Positions 50,042 to 58,575 of a DNA stretch of 64,000 bases are shown here, one piece after another (position 1 is the first letter of the stretch; every line of letters begins with the position of its first letter). Below the pieces are notes generated by a model. That model worked only from the letters and a program-made list of their open reading frames with translations. It made no database searches and was not told the origin of the DNA. Position numbers and translations under genes: made by a program. The DNA is from Variovorax saccharolyticus. GTDB lineage: Bacteria > Pseudomonadota > Gammaproteobacteria > Burkholderiales > Burkholderiaceae_C. Location: assembly GCF_030316765.1 (NCBI RefSeq), contig NZ_JASZYT010000004.1, positions 1 through 64,000 on the forward strand, given 5' to 3'.

Positions 50042-51499
50042 ATGGCTGGTGGACCTGTACTGTCATCCGGGACCGACTCACCCCGAGTCGCCGAACTCGA
50101 TCGCGCGCTCGACCAGATCGGTGTCACGCGCTCGCATCACACGATCATCTTCCTGATCCTCATCGGCTGCCTGTTCGACAGCTTCGAGCAGAACGCGGTC
50201 GGCATCGTCGGTCCGATGCTCAAGGAGCAGTGGGGGCTCACGGCTTCCGACATCGGGCTGCTCAACACCGTCACTTTCGCCTGCGCGGCGCTGGGACGCA
50301 TCATCTCGGGCTACATCGCCGACCACTTCGGCCGCCGCGTGATGCTGACCATCGACCTGCTGCTGTTCACGCTCGGCGCCGGCGTCTGCGCGCTGGCGCC
50401 GAACCTCACCGTGATGGCGATCGGCCGCGCGATCGTCGGCTTCGGCCTCGGCGGCGAGATCGCGATCGCGGTCACGATGCTGTCCGAGTTCTGCTCGACC
50501 AAGTTCCGCGGCACCGCGGTCGGCCTCGTCAACGTGGGCGCGGGTGGGCTGGGCAACTTCCTCGCGCCCGCCTTCGGCCTGCTGGTGTTCTGGCTCTTCC
50601 CGGGCGACAACGGCTGGCGCTGGCTGTTCGCCTGCCTCATGGTGCCGGCATTGCTGGCCGCCTTCTATCGCCGCTTCATCCCCGAGACGCCGCGCTTCCT
50701 GCTGGCTCAGGGCCGCGTGAAGGAGACCAATGCGGTGCTGTCGCGGCTGGCCTCGGGCCGACTCACGGCGCGCAACGTGCCGCAGCATCAGTACATCGGC
50801 GACGACGGACAGGCGGCGCCCAGGGCCAAGGTCAAGGTGCGCGTCACCGAGATCTTCCGCGGTGCGCTGGCGCGCCGCACGATCCCGTTGTGCATCACGA
50901 TCTGGATGACCTACGGCGCCCAGATCTCGGTGCTGACGCTGATGCCGACCATCCTCGTCGCGCTCGGCTACAGCATGTCGAAGAGCCTGCTGTTCACGAT
51001 GGTGATGCAGGGCGGCAGCCTCCTGGGTGCCATCGCGGCGTCGCTGCTCGGCTTCCACTTCCCGCGCAAGCGGGTGCTGACCGCGGGCGCCGTCTGCGCC
51101 TGCCTGGCGGCGCTCACCATCGGCTTCCTCGCCAAGAGCATCGTGGTGATACTGATCGCGGGCGCGGTGTTCCAGTTCTTTGTGCTGCTGCTGAACACGA
51201 CGATCTGGATCTTCGCGCCCGAGCTCTATCCGACCCGCGTGCGCGCGTTCGGCACTGCCTTCATCCTCGCGACCGGCACGGCGGCAGGCGCCTTCATGCC
51301 ACTGGTCGCCGGGCGCCTGTTCGATGCTTTCGGGCTGGTCGGGGTGTTCGGCCTGGCCGCCGGGATGTACGCGGTCTTCGTGATCAGCGTGCAGAGCGTG
51401 CCCGAGACCTATGGCAAGTCGCCCGATGCGCTCTCGCTGCCCGGGGACGCGCCGTCCCCCGGCGCGCCCACCTCCACCGCGGCCGCACCGGCCAACTGA
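50042..51499 (+). CDS. MFS transporter, sugar/aromatic-acid symporter type
   Basis: The 485-residue product has twelve predicted membrane segments. It carries SGYIADHFGRRVML (motif A) in the first half, RRFIPETPRFLLAQGR after segment six and APELYPTRVRAFGTAF in the second half, the set seen in the metabolite:H+ symporter branch that includes sugar and aromatic acid carriers. A long C-terminal Pro/Ala tail follows. The ATG at 50042 was preferred to 49940, because the longer frame would include the operator. The racemase-like gene 19 bases downstream suggests an amino-acid, hydantoin or allantoin-type substrate. Confidence 0.88.
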   Translation: MAGGPVLSSGTDSPRVAELDRALDQIGVTRSHHTIIFLILIGCLFDSFEQNAVGIVGPMLKEQWGLTASDIGLLNTVTFACAALGRIISGYIADHFGRRVMLTIDLLLFTLGAGVCALAPNLTVMAIGRAIVGFGLGGEIAIAVTMLSEFCSTKFRGTAVGLVNVGAGGLGNFLAPAFGLLVFWLFPGDNGWRWLFACLMVPALLAAFYRRFIPETPRFLLAQGRVKETNAVLSRLASGRLTARNVPQHQYIGDDGQAAPRAKVKVRVTEIFRGALARRTIPLCITIWMTYGAQISVLTLMPTILVALGYSMSKSLLFTMVMQGGSLLGAIAASLLGFHFPRKRVLTAGAVCACLAALTIGFLAKSIVVILIAGAVFQFFVLLLNTTIWIFAPELYPTRVRAFGTAFILATGTAAGAFMPLVAGRLFDAFGLVGVFGLAAGMYAVFVISVQSVPETYGKSPDALSLPGDAPSPGAPTSTAAAPAN

Positions 51500-51518
51500 T
51501 TCCCCGGACCCCACGCCG

Positions 51519-52199
51519 ATGCCACTGGATATCCTGCTCATCAATCCGAACTCGTCGGCGGGCACGACGGCCATGATGGTCGAGATCGCGGCCGCCGAGG
51601 CGCCTGCGGGCTTCCGTATCGAAGGCCGGACCGCGCAGGGCGGCCCGTCGATGATCGTCAATCCGCGCGAACTCGAGGCCGCGGCCGGCGAGGTCGAGCG
51701 CAGCTGGCAGCAGGCCGGGACCCATTGGGCAGGGGTGATCATCAGCGCCTTCGGCGATCCGGGCATCGAGCGTGTGCGCGCCGCCTGCCGGGTGCCCGTG
51801 GTCGGCATCGCCGAAGCTGCGATGCTGGAGGCCTCCGCGGCCGGACGGCGATTCGGCATCGCCACCGTGACGCCCGACCTGGTGCTCCCGATCGAAGGCC
51901 GAGCCCGCGCGCTCGGCCTGCTCGGCGCCTATTGCGGCATCCGCCTGACCGATGGCGATCCGCGCGCGCTCGCAGCCGATCCCCAGGCGCTCGAAGAGGC
52001 GCTGGCGCGGGCGGTGCAGCGCTGCGTCGACGATGACGGCGCCGAGGCCGTGATCATCGGCGGCGGCCCGCTGGGGCAGGCGGCGATCGGGCTCCAGCGG
52101 CGCTTTGCGTTTCCGGTCATCGCGCCGATTCCGTCGGCGATGCGGCTGCTGCTGTCGCGCATCGAGGCCGTGGTGGCCGTGAGGGCCCCGCGCCAGTAA
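51519..52199 (+). CDS. Asp/Glu/hydantoin racemase-like protein lacking both catalytic cysteines
   Basis: The 226-residue product keeps the fold signatures ILLINPNSSAGTTAMM, VIISAFGDPGIE and AVIIGGGPLGQAAIG. In true hydantoin racemases the last two read CFGDP and GCAGM, supplying two acid-base cysteines; here they are Ala and Gly. A normal two-base racemisation is therefore unlikely. It could be a decarboxylase-, isomerase- or binding-type member of the superfamily. It follows the MFS gene closely and probably shares its operator. The start is the first ATG after the MFS stop. Confidence 0.75.
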   Translation: MPLDILLINPNSSAGTTAMMVEIAAAEAPAGFRIEGRTAQGGPSMIVNPRELEAAAGEVERSWQQAGTHWAGVIISAFGDPGIERVRAACRVPVVGIAEAAMLEASAAGRRFGIATVTPDLVLPIEGRARALGLLGAYCGIRLTDGDPRALAADPQALEEALARAVQRCVDDDGAEAVIIGGGPLGQAAIGLQRRFAFPVIAPIPSAMRLLLSRIEAVVAVRAPRQ

Positions 52200-52345
52200 C
52201 AGATTGCACCTGCGCGCCATCCGTGCCCGATTTCACGCTTCCCGGCGCTTTCCCGCCGCCCCGGGTTGCAGAATGCCGGCACGAAGCGCCGCGGCCGGTC
52301 CCTGCACCGGCGCTCGTTCAACTTTGTTCGCACCAAGGAGAAACC

Positions 52346-52726
52346 ATGAGCATCTTCAGCAGCATCCTCGCCAAGATCCTGCCTTCCGCCAGCGCGGCCA
52401 CCGTGCAGCCCGAGGCCTCGGCCCCGGTCGCCAGCGGGGCACCGGCCCCCGCGGCGCCGCCGGCAGCGATCACGCTGGTCGACGTGGAGGCATTGCTCGA
52501 CGGCATGCCCGGCGCGAAGAGCCTGAACTGGCGCACCTCGATCGTCGACTTGATGAAGCTGCTCGACCTGGACAGCAGCCTCGCGTCGCGGAAGCAACTC
52601 GCCCAGGAACTGAGCTACGGCGCGGACACCAGCGACAGCGCCAAGATGAACGTCTGGCTGCACCGCCAGGTCATGACCAAGCTGGCCGCCAACGGCGGCA
52701 AGGTGCCCGCGGAACTCATCGCCTGA
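52346..52726 (+). CDS. DUF3597 family small protein
   Basis: The 126-residue product starts MSIFSSILAKIL, then has an Ala/Pro-rich linker (residues 17-47) and a conserved C-terminal part with ITLVDVEALLDGMPGAKSLNWRTSIVDLMKLLDLDSSL and a KELAxEL-like segment (KQLAQELSYG), matching the DUF3597 family. The linker looks disordered. Function is unknown. An AAGGAG site decides the start at 52346 over an upstream ATG. It stands alone between the racemase-like and toxin-antitoxin genes. Confidence 0.82.
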   Translation: MSIFSSILAKILPSASAATVQPEASAPVASGAPAPAAPPAAITLVDVEALLDGMPGAKSLNWRTSIVDLMKLLDLDSSLASRKQLAQELSYGADTSDSAKMNVWLHRQVMTKLAANGGKVPAELIA

Positions 52727-52781
52727 TCGGGGCGAAGCCCGAAGGCCGTGCTTTCGGCCTGCTTGCCGCGGATCTCCCAGA

Positions 52782-52820
52782 AAATACCTAAAATGGCCAA
52801 ATCGGTTAAAACAGGTATTT
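52782..52820. promoter_or_regulatory. Inverted repeat, candidate autoregulatory site of the Phd-zeta pair
   Basis: AAATACCT (52782-52789) and AGGTATTT (52813-52820) are perfect 8-base arms around 23 A/T-rich bases, 24 bases before the antitoxin start. Antitoxin-toxin complexes commonly bind such palindromes over their own promoter. Confidence 0.55.
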
Positions 52821-52843
52821 CGGAGATCCAGCGGGAGCTTCCC

Positions 52844-53215
52844 ATGTCCATCACGAGCAATTCGCGTCCAGAGGCCCTCGATCGTTTCACGCGCGGCCTG
52901 CCAGCCGTCTCGGCCACCAAGCTGGTCTCGGGGATGCAGAAGGTCACCAGCGCCGTCATGACGCATGGCGCCGTGGTCGTCACCCGCCACGACGAGCCGG
53001 CCATGGTGCTGATGTCGATCGACCGCTATCTCGCGCTCGAACAGGCGGCCGAACCCGATCTGGACGCGCTCACGCGGCAGTTCGACGACGTGTTCGCCCG
53101 CATGCAGGGCGACCAGGCCGCCCAGGCGATGGAAGACGCCTTCGCCATGTCCCCGGCCGAACTGGGCAAGGCGGCGGTCCGCGCCGCAGGCGGCAGCAAG
53201 TCCGCCAAGAGGTGA
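52844..53215 (+). CDS. Phd/YefM-type antitoxin
   Basis: The 123-residue product has the Phd/YefM pattern in its N-terminal half: VSATKLVSGMQKVTSAVMTHGAVVVTRHDEPAMVLMSIDRYLALE, that is a DNA-binding dimer domain. The C-terminal half (from about residue 75) is helical and charged, as expected for the toxin-neutralising tail. A GGAG site six bases before the ATG fixes the start at 52844. The gene is followed after ten bases by a zeta-toxin-like kinase. Confidence 0.85.
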   Translation: MSITSNSRPEALDRFTRGLPAVSATKLVSGMQKVTSAVMTHGAVVVTRHDEPAMVLMSIDRYLALEQAAEPDLDALTRQFDDVFARMQGDQAAQAMEDAFAMSPAELGKAAVRAAGGSKSAKR

Positions 53216-53225
53216 CGCCCCACTG

Positions 53226-53882
53226 ATGGCGGCGCGCATCTTCGTTCTCGCGGGCGTCAACGGCGCCGGCAAGAGCAGCATCGGCGGCGCGGCGCTCCAG
53301 GCACGCAAGCTGCCGTACTTCAACCCCGACCTGGCAGCGCGCACGCTGCTCGACGCCAATCCCGCGCTCACGCAGGAATCGGCCAACGCCCAGGCCTGGG
53401 AAATGGGCCGCGCCGGCCTCGAACGCGCGCTGGCCGAGGGCCTGAACTTCGCGTTCGAGACCACGCTGGGCGCGCGCACCCTGCCCGACATGCTGCTGGC
53501 GGGCGCACGCAGGGGCGCGCAGGTCCACGTCTGGTACGCGGGGCTCGATTCGCCCGAAAAGCACATCGAGCGCGTCAAGGAACGCGTGATCGCCGGCGGC
53601 CACGACATTCCCGAGGACAAGGTCCGCGCCCGCTACGTGAGCAGCCGCGCGAACCTGGTCCGACTGCTGCCGCACCTGGCCAGCCTGCGCATGTACGACA
53701 ACAGCATCGACGGCGACCCCAAGGCCGGCGTCAGGCCGCAGCCGGTGCTGGTGCTGCACATGGAGGGCGGGCAGATCGTCTCGCACATCGCGCTCGACCA
53801 GGTGCCGCAATGGGCCAAGCCGGTGGTGGCCGCCGCCTTCGACGCCGCGAAGAAGAAGGCGACGAAGGGGCGGCCGCACTGA
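53226..53882 (+). CDS. Zeta toxin family protein (AAA/P-loop kinase)
   Basis: The 218-residue product begins with a P-loop, GVNGAGKSS (Lys16, Ser17), followed by a zeta-like LPYFNPDLAARTL segment and LNFAFETTLGARTLPDML. Zeta toxins phosphorylate UDP-N-acetylglucosamine and so block cell-wall synthesis. The Asp of NPD and the Arg/Lys-rich lid in GHDIPEDKVRARYV are in the expected places. Its antitoxin appears to be Phd-type rather than epsilon. The stop is nine bases from the converging LysR stop. Confidence 0.82.
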   Translation: MAARIFVLAGVNGAGKSSIGGAALQARKLPYFNPDLAARTLLDANPALTQESANAQAWEMGRAGLERALAEGLNFAFETTLGARTLPDMLLAGARRGAQVHVWYAGLDSPEKHIERVKERVIAGGHDIPEDKVRARYVSSRANLVRLLPHLASLRMYDNSIDGDPKAGVRPQPVLVLHMEGGQIVSHIALDQVPQWAKPVVAAAFDAAKKKATKGRPH

Positions 53883-53891
53883 CCGGCATCT

Positions 53892-54806
53892 TCAGAGCGT
53901 CGCGGCGATGGCTTCCAGCTGGGTCAGTCGCCGGGCCATGCGGCCGACGAAGTTCTGAGTGACGTGCGGCAGCACGCGCTGCGTGGGCACCACGATGCCC
54001 ACCTTCATCCCGTTGAGCGCCTCCAGCTCGAAGGGCCGCCAGAGCAGTTCCCCGCGCTTGAGTTCCTCGATGAAGGCGATCTTGGAGAAGCAGGAAATGC
54101 CCTTGCCGCCCATGATCAGGCGCTTGAGCAAGGGCGTGGAATTGCAGGTGGCGGCCGGCTCCATGTCGTCCCAGAAGTTGGCGAACTCGGGCGACGACGC
54201 GGCGCTGAGCACCGGATGCGAACTGGAGCGCAGAAAGGGAAACTTCGCGCATTCCTTGAGCGACACGACATCGAAGCGGGCCAGCGGATGCCCCGGCGGC
54301 ATCACGATGCCGATCGGCAGGTGGGCCACGTTCATGGCCCGCACGCCGCCGGGCAGCCGCCCCAGGAAGGTCAGGCCGACGTCGGCCTGGCCGGCCATGA
54401 CCATCTGGGCCACTTCCATGGGCTGGGTCGAGGTGATGGTGTAGGTCACGGCGGGAAAGATCTGCAGGAACTCCTCCACCGCGGAAGGCAGGAGTTCCTC
54501 GAAGAACGAATCCATGGCCGCCACCTTGACGTGGCCGGTGCGCTCGCCCTTGAGCGCGTCCAGCTCGGTGCGCATCACCTGGAACTGGTGCAGCGTCTCT
54601 TGCGCATGCTTCAGCAGCCGTTCGCCGGCCGGGTTCAGCCTGAGGCCGTTGGGCATGCGGTCGAACAGTTCGACGCCCAGCTCGTCCTCGAGCTTGTGGA
54701 TCTGCCGGTTGACCGCGCTGGCCGCCACATAGAGGCGCTCGGAGGCCTTGCGTACCGAGCCGCACTGCGCCACCTCGATGAAGTACTTCAGGACGCTGGC
54801 ATGCAT
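53892..54806 (-). CDS. LysR family transcriptional regulator of the 54.8-61.3 kb operon
   Basis: The 304-residue product has the LysR helix-turn-helix at residues 1-60 (LKYFIEVAQCGSVRKASERLYVAASAVNRQIHKLEDEL) and an effector domain with GHVKVAAMDSFFEELLPSAVEEF. Only 27 bases separate it from the ferredoxin gene, so it is likely transcribed as the last gene of the operon. Its probable binding site, a T-N11-A palindrome, lies far upstream at 61339-61363, before the first gene. Confidence 0.9.
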   Translation of the reverse strand: MHASVLKYFIEVAQCGSVRKASERLYVAASAVNRQIHKLEDELGVELFDRMPNGLRLNPAGERLLKHAQETLHQFQVMRTELDALKGERTGHVKVAAMDSFFEELLPSAVEEFLQIFPAVTYTITSTQPMEVAQMVMAGQADVGLTFLGRLPGGVRAMNVAHLPIGIVMPPGHPLARFDVVSLKECAKFPFLRSSSHPVLSAASSPEFANFWDDMEPAATCNSTPLLKRLIMGGKGISCFSKIAFIEELKRGELLWRPFELEALNGMKVGIVVPTQRVLPHVTQNFVGRMARRLTQLEAIAATL

Positions 54807-54833
54807 CAGCCGGCCCTCCTGCCCCGCTGCGCA

Positions 54834-55172
54834 CTACGCGGCCGCTCCGACGGTTGGCAGCACCTTGGCGATGCCGGGATGGTCGCAGCCGCTTGACCGG
54901 CCATCGGCGCCGCCGGGCGAACCCAGTCCGCTGACCGCGTCGCCGAAGTACTCGCGGTTGATCGCCGTGAAATTCGCGAGCTCGGGCGGCAGCCGAGACT
55001 CCTCGTAGATGGCCTGCACGGGACAGGCCGACACGCAAACGCCGCAGTCGATGCATTCATCCGGATGAATGTACAGAGTCCGGGCGCCTTCGTAGATGCA
55101 ATCGACCGGGCAGCAAGGGACGCAGGCGCCGTCCTTGCAGTCGATGCAGGCGGTGGTGATGACATGGGCCAT
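54834..55172 (-). CDS. FdxA-like ferredoxin with two cluster motifs
   Basis: The 112-residue product has Cys motifs CIDCKDGACVPCCP (residues 10-23) and CIDCGVCVSACP (about 40-51). The second gives a normal 4Fe-4S cluster. The first fits the seven-iron ferredoxin pattern with one extra Cys, so it may hold a 3Fe-4S or 4Fe-4S cluster. The start at 55172 (MAHVITTACIDC) is the normal family start. It could serve the FAD oxidoreductase of the same operon or the 2-oxoacid oxidoreductase at 62-64 kb. Confidence 0.9.
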   Translation of the reverse strand: MAHVITTACIDCKDGACVPCCPVDCIYEGARTLYIHPDECIDCGVCVSACPVQAIYEESRLPPELANFTAINREYFGDAVSGLGSPGGADGRSSGCDHPGIAKVLPTVGAAA

Positions 55173-55198
55173 GGCGTCGTTCCCTTCTTGCCCAGGCC

Positions 55199-55975
55199 TC
55201 AACGCCCCTGCCAGCGCGGCTTGCGCTTCTGCTGAAAGGCCAGCACGCCTTCGTTGGAGTCTTCCGACTGCAAGGCGGCGACCAGCGCAGGCAGGCGCAT
55301 GCCATGGGCCTGCGCCGGCGAAAGCTGGCCGGTCTGGCGCACCACCTGCTTGATCGCGCGCAGCGACAGCGGAGCGCAGGCCAGCAGCTGCTGCGTCCAG
55401 CGCTCGACCGCGGTGTCGAGCTCGACGCGCGGCACGACCTCGTTGACGAGCCCCATCTCCAGCGCCTGGCGCGCCTTCACGCGCTGGCCGGTCAGCATCA
55501 TGCCCATCGCCTGGCGATACGGGATCTGGCGCTGCAGCAGCAGCATGCCGCCGTCGAGCGGCAGGCGACCGACCAGCGGCTCGGGCAGGCCGAAGCTGGC
55601 CTCCTCGCAGGCCACCACCAGGTCGCAGCCGAGCACCATCTCGAAGCCGCCACCGAGCGCGAAGCCGTTGACCCGCGCGATCACCGGCACATCGAGCGTC
55701 TCGCGCAGCGCGATGCCACCGAAGCCGCCCGGGCGGCTGGCCGCCCAGTACTCCACGCCCTTGAGGTTGCTGGTGTTCTTCAGGTCGGCGCCGGCGCAGA
55801 AGGAACGCTCGCCCGTGCCGGTCAGCACCACCACGCGCACGTCGTCGCGCCGCTCGATGTCGTCCCAGATGCGGATGAGTTCGGCTTCAGTCGGCAGGTC
55901 GACCGCGTTGAGCACGTCTGGCCGGTCGATGGTGACGCGGGCGACGTGCTCCTTGACTTCGTAGTTCACGCTCAT
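55199..55975 (-). CDS. Enoyl-CoA hydratase/isomerase family protein
   Basis: The 258-residue crotonase-fold product has the oxyanion-hole segments RSFCAGADLKNTSNL and NGFALGGGFEMVLGCDLVVACEEASFGLPE. The two Glu residues typical of hydratases are plausible: one in GCDLVVACEEASFGLPEP. It should add water to, or isomerise, an enoyl-CoA. Its start overlaps the CoA-transferase stop by four bases, so they are coupled. Confidence 0.9.
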   Translation of the reverse strand: MSVNYEVKEHVARVTIDRPDVLNAVDLPTEAELIRIWDDIERRDDVRVVVLTGTGERSFCAGADLKNTSNLKGVEYWAASRPGGFGGIALRETLDVPVIARVNGFALGGGFEMVLGCDLVVACEEASFGLPEPLVGRLPLDGGMLLLQRQIPYRQAMGMMLTGQRVKARQALEMGLVNEVVPRVELDTAVERWTQQLLACAPLSLRAIKQVVRQTGQLSPAQAHGMRLPALVAALQSEDSNEGVLAFQQKRKPRWQGR

Positions 55976-57138
55976 TGGGCCACCTCGCTCAACGCGCGCG
56001 CTTCGTCCAGCACTTCGTCCGTGTGCTCGCCCAGCCGGGGCGGCGCGCGGCGCAGGCCGGTGGCCGCGCCCGACAGCTGGATCGGGCTCGCGATGAAGCG
56101 CAGCGGACGGCCGCCGGACGAGCCGCCGTCCATGATCATCCCGTTGTGCAGCGTCTGCGGGTCGACCAGAGCCTCGCGCATGTCGCGCACCGGCGCCGAC
56201 AGCAGGTCCTGCTCCTCGAGCCGGGCCAGCCAGTACTCGCGGGTGTTGGTGGCGAGGCGTTCGCGGAAGATCGCGTGCAGCTCGGCCTTGTGCCTGAACT
56301 GGGCCTGCAGGTCGGCGAAGCGCGGGTCCTGCGAGAGATCATCGATCTCCAGCGCCGCGCAGATGTCGCGCAGCGGATGGGCCTTGAACGCGCCCACCAG
56401 CACCAGCGGCCCGTTCTGCGTGTCGAACACGCCCGACAGCGGCATCGCCGCCCAGTTCACTTCGGAGTCCTCCATCATGATCATCGCGGCTTCCTGCATC
56501 TGCATGGCCAACATGGAGTTGTAGAGCGACACCGAGACCTTCTGCCCTTCGCCGGTGCGCTCGCGCTGCAGCAGCGCGAAAAGAATGCCCTGCACCATGT
56601 GCATGCCGGCGGTGTAGTCGGCCAGCGCGGTGGGATAGATCGACACCGGCACCGAGGCATCGGCGCGGCGCGCCATGACGCCGGTCAGGGCCTGCGCGAG
56701 CACGTCCTGGCCGCCCTTGTGCGCATAGGGCCCGCTCTCGCCGAAGCCCGTGCCCACCGCGTAGATGATGCGCGGGTTCAGGCGCTTGCAGTCCTCGTAG
56801 CCCAGGCCCAGTCGCTCCATCACGCCGGCGCGGAAGTTGTTCGTGACCACGTCGGCGTCGGCGATCAGCGCCTTCACCAGTTCCACCTGCGCCGGATCGC
56901 GCAGGTCGATCTCGCAGCTGCGCTTGTTGCGGTTGAGGCTGCAGAAGATCGGGTTGTCGTGACCCGCCACCGGCGCGAAGGTGGAGCGGCTCAGGTCGCC
57001 CGCGCCCTTGCGCTCGATCTTGATCACGTCCGCGCCGTGGTCCGCCAGCATCTGCGTGCAGACCGGGCCCATCATCACCTGGGTGAAGTCGATCACCCGG
57101 ATACCTGCCAGCGGCAGCGTCTTGGTGTTGTTGGTCAT
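55972..57138 (-). CDS. CaiB/BaiF family (class III) CoA-transferase
   Basis: The 388-residue product has IRVIDFTQVMMGPVCTQMLADHGADVIKIER, the FCSLNRNKRSCEIDLRDP segment and GPYAHKGGQDVLAQALTG typical of this family. The catalytic Asp is expected in the IYPTALADYTAGMHM segment. It moves CoA from one acyl-CoA to a free acid. It is flanked by an FAD oxidoreductase gene (four-base overlap) and an enoyl-CoA hydratase gene (four-base overlap), so activation of an acid followed by a beta-oxidation-like step is likely. Confidence 0.92.
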   Translation of the reverse strand: MTNNTKTLPLAGIRVIDFTQVMMGPVCTQMLADHGADVIKIERKGAGDLSRSTFAPVAGHDNPIFCSLNRNKRSCEIDLRDPAQVELVKALIADADVVTNNFRAGVMERLGLGYEDCKRLNPRIIYAVGTGFGESGPYAHKGGQDVLAQALTGVMARRADASVPVSIYPTALADYTAGMHMVQGILFALLQRERTGEGQKVSVSLYNSMLAMQMQEAAMIMMEDSEVNWAAMPLSGVFDTQNGPLVLVGAFKAHPLRDICAALEIDDLSQDPRFADLQAQFRHKAELHAIFRERLATNTREYWLARLEEQDLLSAPVRDMREALVDPQTLHNGMIMDGGSSGGRPLRFIASPIQLSGAATGLRRAPPRLGEHTDEVLDEARALSEVAQ

Positions 57139-58514
57139 GCGGCCTCCGCGAAGGAACGGGCGATCTCGGGCACGTCGGCATTCGGCCCCTTCTGGTCGCC
57201 CGGATCCGCGCCCTGCGCGCGCAGCGTGCGCTGCAGCTTGGCGATGTCGACCTTGCGCACCGCCACGCCGGCATCGAGCGCCAGCGCGGCAGCGGTGCCG
57301 GCGGCCTCGCCCATCGCCATGCAGGGCGGGATCTCGCGCGAGATCTTCTGCGCCGCCGAGGTCGACGAGTAGTGGCGGCCCGCCACCAGCAGGTTCTCGA
57401 CGCTGCGCGGCACCAGCGAGCGGTAGGGGTAGTAGTAGTCGCGGCCGCGCGCCACGCTGTCCTCGAAGCGCAGGCGCTGCGTCACGTCGTCCTTGCTCAT
57501 CACGTACTCGCCTTCGAGCAGGCGGGTCTGGCGCACGCCGGTCTGCGGCGCGAGGTCGATCAGGTAGCAGTCGGCAAAGCCCGGCAGCTTGGCGCGGATG
57601 AACTCGATCACCTTGTGGATGGTGGCGCGGCCCTGCACCTCGGCGCGCGTCAGGTCGGCCACCTTGAGGCCGTCCAGGCCCGCCATGTGCGGGCAGTTGC
57701 ACCACACCACGCCCGGCAGCGGGGTCTTGAGCCACCAGCTGTCCCAGGCGCCGCCCAGCAGGTGCTTGACCTCGCGGTCGATCGCCTGGAAGGCGGCCGG
57801 CTCTTGATGCTCGAAGCGCTCGGCCTCCTCGGTGTCGACGCCGCCGAGCCGGAACACCGTGGTCACGATGTAGGCGCCGCTGACGTGCGGCGCGCCGGCC
57901 GAGGCGGCCACGTCCAGGTCACCGGTGGCGTCGATCACCACCTTGCCCAGGATCGCCTCGCGACCGCTCTTGCTTTCGCAGATCACGCCCTTGACCTGGC
58001 CGTCCTCCACCAGCGTGCGCGAGAACCAGGAATGCAGGCGCAGCTCGATGCCGGCCTGCGTCACCATCTCGAGCGATGCGCGCTTGAAGGCGTCCGGGTC
58101 GAAGGCGGCCGCGAAGCAGATGGGATGCGGCTTCTCCTTGCTGTGGAAGTCGAAGGTGCCCCAGCGCTTCCAGCGGCGGACCGATTCGGGGAGGCTCCCC
58201 CAGTCCTTCTGCTTCGGGTACTCGGCCAGGCCGCGCTCGGCCATGCGCTCGATCATCTCCAGGCAGATGCCGCGCACCGAGATCTCCTGCAGGTGGCTGT
58301 CCCACATGTCGTCCAGCACCAGCACCATGCCACCGGAGGCCAGGCCGCCCAAGTGGTTGTAGCGCTCCAGCAGGGTCACGCTGGCGCCGTTGCGCGCGGC
58401 CGCCAGGGCTGCCGCCTGGCCGGCGGGGCCGCCGCCAACCACCACCACGTCCGATTCGGCTGCGACACGAACATCGTGCGCGCTCTCATGCATCCAATCG
58501 CCAATACGGCTCAT
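57135..58514 (-). CDS. FAD-dependent oxidoreductase (FAD_oxidored-like)
   Basis: The 459-residue product has an N-terminal dinucleotide fold (residues 21-50, DVVVVGGGPAGQAAALAAARNGASVTLLE) and a second FAD segment VVIDATGDLDVAASAGAP around residue 190. The C-terminal part reads LLVAGRHYSSTSAAQKISREIPPCMAMGEAAGTAAALAL, the usual FAD-closing region. These enzymes oxidise or reduce small hydroxy or unsaturated acids; the substrate is unknown. An AAGGAGATAG ribosome site precedes the ATG. It is in the middle of the catabolic operon. Confidence 0.87.
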   Translation of the reverse strand: MSRIGDWMHESAHDVRVAAESDVVVVGGGPAGQAAALAAARNGASVTLLERYNHLGGLASGGMVLVLDDMWDSHLQEISVRGICLEMIERMAERGLAEYPKQKDWGSLPESVRRWKRWGTFDFHSKEKPHPICFAAAFDPDAFKRASLEMVTQAGIELRLHSWFSRTLVEDGQVKGVICESKSGREAILGKVVIDATGDLDVAASAGAPHVSGAYIVTTVFRLGGVDTEEAERFEHQEPAAFQAIDREVKHLLGGAWDSWWLKTPLPGVVWCNCPHMAGLDGLKVADLTRAEVQGRATIHKVIEFIRAKLPGFADCYLIDLAPQTGVRQTRLLEGEYVMSKDDVTQRLRFEDSVARGRDYYYPYRSLVPRSVENLLVAGRHYSSTSAAQKISREIPPCMAMGEAAGTAAALALDAGVAVRKVDIAKLQRTLRAQGADPGDQKGPNADVPEIARSFAEAA

Positions 58515-58575
58515 CGCTATCTCCTTGATTGAGGGGGGAACGGAGCGGCGCGCAGCGCGCCGTGCTCCTGGGGGT

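Noticed and set aside
52748..52843. Longer antitoxin starting at 52748 or 52793
   Set aside because: These starts lie before or inside the inverted repeat, while a good GGAG site precedes the ATG at 52844.
55972..57735. A longer CoA-transferase starting at 57735
   Set aside because: Family sequence starts at 57138 (MTNNTKTL); the upstream portion is a shadow of the FAD oxidoreductase.
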